A stretch of 55,374 bases of DNA from positions 1-55,374 of the forward strand of contig CAYPDK010000029.1 in NCBI GenBank assembly GCA_964409505.1. The letters run 5' to 3'. Within the stretch, counting starts at the first letter, position 1, and every line of letters starts with the position of its first letter. A program made the translations under genes and the position numbers. The DNA is from JADHZC01 sp964409505 (GTDB lineage: Bacteria; Pseudomonadota; Alphaproteobacteria; Rickettsiales; Rickettsiaceae). Below are positions 27,576 to 34,148 of this stretch, in pieces. The notes beneath the pieces were generated by a model. It searched no databases. It was not told the origin of the DNA and saw only the letters and a program-made list of their open reading frames with translations.

Positions 27576-28967
27576 ATGATTAGGATGAAGTTTATTGGGA
27601 TAAAATTGTTATTTTGGGGGAGAGTTTGGGGGAGAGTTTTTTGTATTTTACCCTTAATATTATCCCTAATATGGTTTAAGAATAAAGCCTTTGCTCTTAG
27701 CCTAGATGAGGCTGTTGCAGTTGCATATAAGTCTTATGAAGAATTTGAAGAAAATAGAATACAGTTCCTCACAAACGTAGAAACATCAAGATCACATGCT
27801 CTACTTGAATTTTTTCCAAATATAGATTTAAGATTTGATAAAGATTTAGCTGCTGCACTAAACCAATTAGGAAAAGATTCCTCAACAAATCAAAAAAACA
27901 CCCCCCAAAGCTCTTCCCCTATCTCGAGTAGCTTGGAGGGACAAATTAATCTGTTCTCTGGAGGTCAAAGTGTTGTTGCCATACAGATGGCAAATATCAA
28001 TTCTAAAAAATTTGTAGAAGAATATCACATAAATGAACAAAAAATTATTCTAGAAGTTGTAAATACATATCTTTCTTGTTGCGAAGCTCAGGAAAAAGTA
28101 AAAATTGCTATTCTAGATTTAGAAACACATAGAAAAAATTTAGAAAAATTAAAAGCAAAATTTACTCTAGGTGAGGCAAAAATCACAGATTTAGAAGTAG
28201 CAAAAGTACAATTATCTTCGGCAAAATTTAAGCAAGCCTCTACCGAAGCCAAACTTGAAGAAGCTAAAGCAAAATTTTTTTCTATACTCAATCAAGAACC
28301 AAAAAATATACATCTCCCCCCCCTTCCTGAAAATATTTATAAAAACAAAGATAAATTAATGAATTCTATATTGAAAAATAATTTAGAAATCAAAAAGATA
28401 AATCTTGAATTACAAAGTAAAAAGAAGGAATTGTCAAAACATGAATTAGACTTATTACCCAAACTAAACCTAAGTTTAGGCATAAGGAAAACCTTAAATG
28501 GTACTAGTATATTTCAAGAAGACGGCCCTACTGGAAAAATAGTCCTACATATCCCAATATTAAAGGAAGGAGGGAGAAATTATGTTACAATTAGGAGATT
28601 GAAAAAAGAAATAGAATTTTTACGTGTAACTCTTGATAAAGTTATAAAAAAAGTAATAGCTAAAAGTTCTAGCGAAATAAAAAACTTAGAGAGCTTAGAA
28701 GTACAAATAAAACATAACGCTAATGCCTTAAATTCGGCAATCCTAGCACATAAACAGGTGGAACAAGAATATTTCGTAGGAGTAAAAACAATAATTGATG
28801 TACTTTTCGCGCAAAGTGAAATAAATAACATCCTAGAAGACGAAATAAAAGTCAAAAAGGATTACGTGTTATGCAATTATAATATAAAATCTCTACTTGG
28901 AGGATTGAAAATAAGAGATCTAGATCTAAAAAATTTAGATTATTTTGTACCTGAAAAATCTTTATAA
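27576..28967 (+). CDS. tolC: TolC-family outer-membrane efflux protein
   Basis: This 463-residue protein has an N-terminal export signal ending near KNKAFA, followed by SLDEAVAVAYKSYEEFEENR, the typical start of the first TolC helical hairpin. Two homologous halves follow: GQINLFSGGQSV with AQEKVKIAILDLETHRKNL, and KIVLHIPILKEGG with AHKQVEQEYFVGVKTIIDVL. It forms the outer-membrane channel for type I secretion or efflux. The signal region contains a 12-base direct repeat (TTTGGGGGAGAG twice), giving FWGRVWGRV. It begins a plus-strand run that ends in rpmF. Confidence 0.9.
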   Translation: MIRMKFIGIKLLFWGRVWGRVFCILPLILSLIWFKNKAFALSLDEAVAVAYKSYEEFEENRIQFLTNVETSRSHALLEFFPNIDLRFDKDLAAALNQLGKDSSTNQKNTPQSSSPISSSLEGQINLFSGGQSVVAIQMANINSKKFVEEYHINEQKIILEVVNTYLSCCEAQEKVKIAILDLETHRKNLEKLKAKFTLGEAKITDLEVAKVQLSSAKFKQASTEAKLEEAKAKFFSILNQEPKNIHLPPLPENIYKNKDKLMNSILKNNLEIKKINLELQSKKKELSKHELDLLPKLNLSLGIRKTLNGTSIFQEDGPTGKIVLHIPILKEGGRNYVTIRRLKKEIEFLRVTLDKVIKKVIAKSSSEIKNLESLEVQIKHNANALNSAILAHKQVEQEYFVGVKTIIDVLFAQSEINNILEDEIKVKKDYVLCNYNIKSLLGGLKIRDLDLKNLDYFVPEKSL

Positions 28968-28995
28968 ATGCAGAAATACCAAACTATATTAGATT

Positions 28996-29364
28996 ATGAG
29001 TAAAAAACACGAATTAAAAAAAAGCATCTTTACTCTTATAAAAAAATACCAATCCAAAGAGAAAATTTTACCCCTAGAAGAAGATGTAATTACTCCTGAT
29101 TCAGAAATTTTAAACTTAACAAAAGTAGCTCCCAACAATAATGATAAATCCTATGATCTAAAAAGTAAAAAATTCCAAAAAACTCTTTTTCAAAATTCCT
29201 CTAACCTGCAAGTCAAAAATAAAAATTTAGAGTCATTTTATTTAGAAAATAAAGATAAAATAAATCAAATTTTAAGATCTACCATAGAAGAAATTTTCAA
29301 AAAAAATGTCTTAACAGAGTTAGAAAAACATGTAGAAAAGATTGTTCAAAGAACAATTAAATAA
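28996..29364 (+). CDS. Small PopZ/DUF2497-like protein (tentative)
   Basis: The 122-residue protein is polar and lysine-rich in its first 75 residues and ends in an amphipathic helix (INQILRSTIEEIFKKNVL, then ELEKHVEKIVQRTIK). That layout, a variable disordered front and a conserved C-terminal helix, resembles the DUF2497/PopZ family of alphaproteobacterial polar organisers. Its place right behind tolC is also where DUF2497 genes often occur. The usual LRP-L-WLD motif is not clearly preserved, so the match is tentative. Confidence 0.45.
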   Translation: MSKKHELKKSIFTLIKKYQSKEKILPLEEDVITPDSEILNLTKVAPNNNDKSYDLKSKKFQKTLFQNSSNLQVKNKNLESFYLENKDKINQILRSTIEEIFKKNVLTELEKHVEKIVQRTIK

Positions 29365-29392
29365 AATTACCTTTGTTATCGAATAAAATTCT

Positions 29393-30514
29393 ATGAATTT
29401 TTTATTAAATTCTATTTTTTTCAATATAATTTATCTATTTTCTAACCTATTACTAGTAGATAATATTTTATCTGCAGAAACAGAAGAAATTATGACTGAA
29501 AATCCTAAACACATACTCCCAACTACACAAAACGTAGAGACAGAGTTATATGAGAATGAAAAAGAGTTCCAAGAAATAGAAAATGAAGTTGTCCTCCCCG
29601 AACTACCCAAATTACAAAACAATACAAATCAAAATACTAGCGATACTACAGAAAAAGCCTCAGAAATAAGCTCTGAAGAACTAGAGTTAGACTTTCCTGA
29701 TACATTTATCCATGAAAATATTGATCCACAAAAAAAAATTCCCGATATTCAAAATAAGTTACCAGCACTACCTAAATTAAACTTCAAAACAAAAATAACA
29801 CAAGACCACACAACGAAACATTATAATACTAATATTCCTCAGCCCAAAAATGAGAAAAATTCTACTCCTCCTCAAAAACAAGATATACTCAGTGAAAATA
29901 ATAATACTGAAGAAAAAAACAACCTAAAAAAAGAAATAACTCCTATCGAGACACCTCAAGAACCAAATCTTGCTAAACCTCAAAAACAACAAGAAACGAA
30001 CTCAGAAGAGAAAACAACCACAAAAAATAAAACAACACCACAAAAAGAATTAAAAGAAATTCAAAGCAAACATGATACTCAAAAAAAAGAAATAACTCGA
30101 GTCACGAAACCTCAAGAACCAAATCTTGCTAAACCTCAAAAACAACAAGAAACGAACTTAGAAGAGAAAATAACCACAAAAAATAAAACAACACCACAAA
30201 AAGAATTAAAGGGAAATCAGAGCAAAAATGATGACAAAATAATGCTTCCTGAACTAAACCAAGCCCCTAAACCAAGACTCCCCCAACCTGAGATACAAAT
30301 AGATGAATTCATAGAAAAAGAATTAAAAATGTTACTACTAGAAAATGATGACATTATACTTGGAAAAATGACAAGAAAAGCCTATCTAAAATACTTAGAT
30401 TATAATGATTATATTACAACTTTTTGGAAAAAATATGATTATCTCAAAAACACTCCTAAAAGAGATAAAATCAATAAATATATAGAAAATTACTACGAAA
30501 ATCGCTTTCAATAA
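29393..30514 (+). CDS. Exported Lys/Gln/Thr-rich repeat protein, unknown function
   Basis: A 373-residue protein with an N-terminal hydrophobic segment (FLLNSIFFNIIYLFSNLLLV, about 2-21) that could be a signal peptide or anchor. A long low-complexity region follows, rich in Lys, Gln, Thr, Glu and Pro. It contains two nearly identical 52-residue repeats around QEPNLAKPQKQQETN and KTTPQKELK. The C-terminal 90 residues are more globular and tyrosine-rich (KAYLKYLDYNDYITTFWKKY). It is 28 bases ahead of fliQ, so a link to the flagellum or cell envelope is possible but unproven. No family is recognised. Confidence 0.7.
   Translation: MNFLLNSIFFNIIYLFSNLLLVDNILSAETEEIMTENPKHILPTTQNVETELYENEKEFQEIENEVVLPELPKLQNNTNQNTSDTTEKASEISSEELELDFPDTFIHENIDPQKKIPDIQNKLPALPKLNFKTKITQDHTTKHYNTNIPQPKNEKNSTPPQKQDILSENNNTEEKNNLKKEITPIETPQEPNLAKPQKQQETNSEEKTTTKNKTTPQKELKEIQSKHDTQKKEITRVTKPQEPNLAKPQKQQETNLEEKITTKNKTTPQKELKGNQSKNDDKIMLPELNQAPKPRLPQPEIQIDEFIEKELKMLLLENDDIILGKMTRKAYLKYLDYNDYITTFWKKYDYLKNTPKRDKINKYIENYYENRFQ
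29933..30244 (+). repeat. Two in-frame 156-base tandem repeats
   Basis: The copies 29933-30088 and 30089-30244 both start GAAATAACTC and share long identical stretches, for example CCTCAAGAACCAAATCTTGC at 29954 and 30110. The period of 156 bases equals 52 codons, so the repeat keeps the reading frame. High identity indicates a recent duplication that could vary in copy number. Confidence 0.85.
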
Positions 30515-30541
30515 AAATTCAATAACTAAATAAAAAATCAT

Positions 30542-30802
30542 ATGGAGACAGGAGCAATAAATGAACTTAGTAAAGAGGCAATATACGTACTAATATCAAT
30601 TGCAAGCCCAGTACTATCAGTAGCTCTTGTAATTGGTCTATTAATTTCATTACTTCAAACACTCACTCAGATACAGGAAAATACTCTAACATTTGTACCC
30701 AAAATAATAGGAGTATTAATAACTCTAGTTTTAAGTATGGAATATATGCTCTCTAAACTAAAAATTTTTGTAGACCATATTACACAATATATTATTCAAT
30801 AA
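30542..30802 (+). CDS. fliQ: Flagellar export apparatus protein FliQ
   Basis: The 86-residue protein has two transmembrane helices. The family pattern is clear: helix 1 ISIASPVLSVALVIGLLISL, the motif LLQTLTQIQENTLTFVPKI at about 38-56, and helix 2 GVLITLVLSMEYML. FliQ and its type III secretion homologue (SctS) form part of the export gate with FliP and FliR. The QTLTQIQENTL form is the usual FliQ sequence. It stands apart from other flagellar genes, as scattered flagellar loci do in Rickettsiales. Confidence 0.9.
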   Translation: METGAINELSKEAIYVLISIASPVLSVALVIGLLISLLQTLTQIQENTLTFVPKIIGVLITLVLSMEYMLSKLKIFVDHITQYIIQ

Positions 30803-30887
30803 ATAGTTTTTGATTTTTATTACAATTTAGTATAGATTGCATAGATAACACGCATTAATAAAGTTTTTAATAAAGTAGAAAAATAAA

Positions 30888-31097
30888 ATGGCTGTACCTA
30901 AAAAAAAGACTTCTAAATCAAGAAGAAACAAGAGACGTTCTCATGATTCTCTTAAACCACTAAATATAATAACTGATAAGGACACAGGAGAATACAGACT
31001 TCCCCACCACGTAGATAAAACAAATGGAGTCTACAATAATAACACTATCTTTTCTATAAAAATTAAGTCTAAAAACAAGGAAGAAGATAGCGAGTAA
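30888..31097 (+). CDS. rpmF: 50S ribosomal protein L32
   Basis: L32 starts MAVPKKKTSKSRRNKRRSHD, its strongly conserved N-terminus, and continues with EYRLPHHVDKTNGVYN. The zinc-binding cysteine pairs found in some L32 proteins are absent (C-minus type), as in many alphaproteobacteria. It has 69 residues including a short acidic tail. The plsX and fabH genes that often follow rpmF are not here; yidD lies opposite. Confidence 0.95.
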   Translation: MAVPKKKTSKSRRNKRRSHDSLKPLNIITDKDTGEYRLPHHVDKTNGVYNNNTIFSIKIKSKNKEEDSE

Positions 31098-31146
31098 GAA
31101 AAGAAAATACTACTGACTTGTAAAATCTAAACATCACTTAAATCTT

Positions 31147-31168
31147 CTGTTTTTTACAACAGTTTTTT
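31147..31168 (+). terminator. Candidate rho-independent terminator behind rpmF
   Basis: CTGTT (31147-31151) and AACAG (31158-31162) form a five-pair stem with a six-base loop, followed by six T. The stem is weak, but the T tract is immediate. It lies 50 bases behind rpmF and overlaps the end of the converging yidD gene. Confidence 0.4.
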
Positions 31169-31423
31169 GTATTTCCTATTGTTTGAATTAGCTGGAGGTA
31201 CAGGATCATAGGATATCTTAGTAAATGGGTTACATTTTACCAATCTTTTGATAATTAACCAAATAGCGTAGGAAAGAGAATGCTTACTCAAGGACTCCTT
31301 AGCATATTCTGAGCATGTAGGCTGAAAATTACAAGATTTTCCTAACACGGGAGAAATAAAATTTTGATAAATCAAAATCAAGTTCTTTAAAATGTATTTA
31401 ATACTACATACAAAATAATACAT
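31154..31423 (-). CDS. yidD: Membrane protein insertion efficiency factor YidD
   Basis: An 89-residue protein with the YidD signature: an amphipathic N-terminal helix (LKNLILIYQNFISPVLGKSC), then NFQPTCSEYAKESL, and a C-terminal NPFTKISYDPVPP. The conserved cysteines (KSC and PTC) are present. YidD assists the YidC insertase at the inner membrane. Elsewhere it often lies next to rnpA and yidC; here it is separated from rnpA. Confidence 0.93.
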   Translation of the reverse strand: MYYFVCSIKYILKNLILIYQNFISPVLGKSCNFQPTCSEYAKESLSKHSLSYAIWLIIKRLVKCNPFTKISYDPVPPANSNNRKYKKLL

Positions 31424-31582
31424 ACACTCCTAAAATAATTAGATTATAATATAAAATATTCTGAAACAAAATCTTTCCCTAAATATTTGTATAAATAACA
31501 AAAATGCAACTCTTTTTAAAGTTAATAAATTACATTAAGTAAAAATCCATACATATAAATCTTAAATGCAAAAAAAGAAAGT

Positions 31583-32239
31583 TTACGTGCCAACAACATC
31601 TATATTACTCAAATACCAGTGGTTATTTTTAACAAGAGAATTCCTTGAAAAGGTCCACTCCTCGTGGAAAGCTTGAACAAGTTTATTTTTATTTTGTTGA
31701 GAAAACAAAACCTTAATAAAAATACTATTTCCAAAAAAATATATCTCAGATACCTTAGCATCTATATCTGAAAAAAAATCATTTGACTTAAAAGCTTGAT
31801 ATTTTTTTGATTTTTCTTTATCACTATCTAGCAATTTTAAGTATCTTTTATCTACAAGATTTTCTAATGAGCTCTTGTCTCCCGATACAATAGAAGTGAT
31901 AATGGCAAAAAAAGCCTTTTTAGCTCCTCTAACAAAACCACCTAAAGTAAAATGTTCCACGTGTTTTTCAACTTCTTGTAAATAATTCAAAACTTCCCGA
32001 TGCCCCTCTGCTATAAGCTTAGTAAAAGATCTTTCTTCTTCCTCAAATCTTTTCATTCTTTGCTCCGCAGATTCCTCTTTATAATACACATCCTTAACAG
32101 ATCTAGGTTCTCCGAAAAAAGAAGAATTTTCTTTTAAATTATCCCTATCAGAAGTCTTACCTACCATAGAAATCAATTTACTACAAATAATAAAAGCAAG
32201 AACCCCAAAAAAAACCAGCTCAAGTAATTGTCCTGACAT
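31583..32239 (-). CDS. Tim44-like domain protein
   Basis: The 218-residue protein starts with a single membrane anchor (LELVFFGVLAFIICSKLISMVG) and a linker rich in charged residues. A Tim44-like domain follows at about 90-215, with GAKKAFFAIITSIVSGDKSS, LENLVDKRYLKLL, VKVLFSQ-type strands and the final EEWTFSRN. Alphaproteobacteria, including Rickettsiales, carry such relatives of the mitochondrial import motor subunit. The bacterial role is not settled but concerns the inner membrane. Confidence 0.8.
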   Translation of the reverse strand: MSGQLLELVFFGVLAFIICSKLISMVGKTSDRDNLKENSSFFGEPRSVKDVYYKEESAEQRMKRFEEEERSFTKLIAEGHREVLNYLQEVEKHVEHFTLGGFVRGAKKAFFAIITSIVSGDKSSLENLVDKRYLKLLDSDKEKSKKYQAFKSNDFFSDIDAKVSEIYFFGNSIFIKVLFSQQNKNKLVQAFHEEWTFSRNSLVKNNHWYLSNIDVVGT

Positions 32240-32330
32240 AATAAAGTTACTAATTAGTTAAAATTTTTATTTTTTATTAATGAAAGCTGTTAATTATATG
32301 GTAACACATTATTCTTCTTTAGGGTATTAA

Positions 32331-32576
32331 TTTTTCACAAAAATCTTCTCAAACTCTTCTCAAACAAAAAAAATAACATTCCCAAGAACACAATTGAAAG
32401 AATTAAATGAACTAACATATAAAATAAATACATCAAGTACTGTAAATGAAAATATTATGAGTCAAATTAAATCAGCAATGCTACATAAGACTTTATATGG
32501 ATATATTGCACAGATCAATACAAACTTTAAACAAAATAAAAATTCATTAAATAATACAAAAAAACAAAGTACCTGA
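32331..32576 (+). pseudogene. Open frame without ATG, probable gene fragment
   Basis: The frame is open for 81 codons from the stop at 32328-32330. It includes a run such as VNENIMSQIKSAMLHKTLYG and AQINTNFKQNKNSL that looks like real protein sequence. The only possible early start is a TTG at 32394, giving 60 residues. No Shine-Dalgarno or family match is visible. It lies in the 350-base gap between the Tim44-like gene and the sigma-54 activator, and is best read as the tail of a lost gene. Confidence 0.3.
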
Positions 32577-32590
32577 AGAAAAAAATAATA

Positions 32591-33883
32591 TTATTCTAAA
32601 ATATTTTTAATCCTATTCACAGAAATACCTAATATCTTAGAAGCCTGGTTAAAATTACCCAAGCAATATTTAACAGTATTAAAAATAACCTCAGCCTCAA
32701 ATTTTTTTGTACTATTATTATTATTATCTTTATTAACAAAAAATTTTTCACACAAAAAATTATTAAATAAACTTTCAGTTACATTGTCTAAAGTAATAAA
32801 CTTGGAATTTGTAAGTAAAATCATTTTATGCACAAAATTTTCTAATTCTCGAATATTACCAGGCCACGAATAGGATTTCAATTTTTGTATTGCTTCTTCT
32901 GTAAACTGTTTTCTGTCAATATTATTCTCTCTTGAGTACTTATCAATAAAATACTCAACTAAAAGAGGTATATCTTCCACTCTTGATCTGAGTGAGGGCA
33001 GTTCGATCTCAATTACGTTTAACCTAAAAAAAAGGTCTTCTCTAAAATGATTTAAAAGAATTTCTTGCTTTAAATTTCTATTAGAAGTAGAAATAATTCT
33101 TAAATCCACTTTACAAGGATTATTTCCTCCTATTCTAGTAACCTCTTTCTCTTGGATTGCTCTTAATAATTTAGATTGAAGTCTAATATCCATTTCACTA
33201 ACTTCATCAAGAAGTAGTGTCCCACCCGAGGAGAGTTCAAATTTTCCAATCTTTTGATTTATAGCACCAGTAAACGAACCTTTTTCGTACCCAAATAATT
33301 CTGACTCAATAAGCTGTTCTGGAATCGCAGCACAATTCACACCAACAAACGGAGAATTTTTTCTCAAACTTTTTTTATGTATATAGCTAGCAAGAACCTC
33401 CTTACCAGTACCAGACTCTCCCGTAATTAGCACATGCGCATTAGAGCATGCTACTTTATCAGCTATTTCATATGCCTTAATAATATTCTCTGAATTATAT
33501 ACAAAATGCTGCTCTTTTAGCTTTAAAGTTTTAAGATTAATTTTTTCTCTTACCTGCTCTACAGAAGAATCAATAGACAAAAAACCTTTTACACCGTCAT
33601 TTTGAAGAATATTTCTCAATTGGTCTTCTGATAATTTAGGTCCATATACTACAATAGGTATAACGGTAGAGGTGAGAGTTGTTTCTAATAATTTTTCATA
33701 TAACAACTTTAAGTTAAATTCAAAATACACTAAAATCACATCAATCTTAGATAATTCATAATAATTAAATCCCCTAACTATATAAGGATTTTTAACCATG
33801 GTAATACTAGCATCTTCTCCTATAGATAATTTCAACAAATTTTGAATCCTATTAGTTTCTTTCCCTATAATTAAAAATTTCAT
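32591..33883 (-). CDS. Sigma-54-dependent activator, FlbD/NtrC-like with degenerate receiver
   Basis: The 430-residue protein has three parts. Residues 1-115 resemble a receiver domain, but where the phospho-acceptor Asp should be it reads KIDVILVYFEFNL, with no suitable Asp after the strand. The AAA+ domain has Walker A GESGTGKE (155-162), ESELFGYEKGSFTGA (the sigma-54 contact GAFTGA loop as GSFTGA, 202-207), Walker B GGTLLLDE (220-227) and RLNVIEIELPSLRSR. The C-terminal Fis-type HTH is FNQASKILGISVNRIKNIL. In alphaproteobacteria FlbD, with a similarly atypical receiver, switches on late flagellar genes. With rpoN and fliQ nearby, that is the likely job. Confidence 0.88.
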   Translation of the reverse strand: MKFLIIGKETNRIQNLLKLSIGEDASITMVKNPYIVRGFNYYELSKIDVILVYFEFNLKLLYEKLLETTLTSTVIPIVVYGPKLSEDQLRNILQNDGVKGFLSIDSSVEQVREKINLKTLKLKEQHFVYNSENIIKAYEIADKVACSNAHVLITGESGTGKEVLASYIHKKSLRKNSPFVGVNCAAIPEQLIESELFGYEKGSFTGAINQKIGKFELSSGGTLLLDEVSEMDIRLQSKLLRAIQEKEVTRIGGNNPCKVDLRIISTSNRNLKQEILLNHFREDLFFRLNVIEIELPSLRSRVEDIPLLVEYFIDKYSRENNIDRKQFTEEAIQKLKSYSWPGNIRELENFVHKMILLTNSKFITLDNVTESLFNNFLCEKFFVNKDNNNNSTKKFEAEVIFNTVKYCLGNFNQASKILGISVNRIKNILE

Positions 33884-34148
33884 AATTTTTCTATTATATA
33901 ATTAATTTTACTATCAAGAAAACAAAAGATTTAAAATTGATGACCCAATTAACCACCCTTATAAGAGTAAATTATAATCCAACAAAAATATCATTGCCAC
34001 TCAAGACCAAGATAGATCAAAAAATTTTCGTTGCAAGTGGTAAAAATTAACCTGCATTTGTATCACAACAGTTTTAGCCATAGTTAATATAAAGTCACTT
34101 TATCTCAAGAAAAGAATTTTTTAGAATATCTTTTCCTATATTTTGGCT

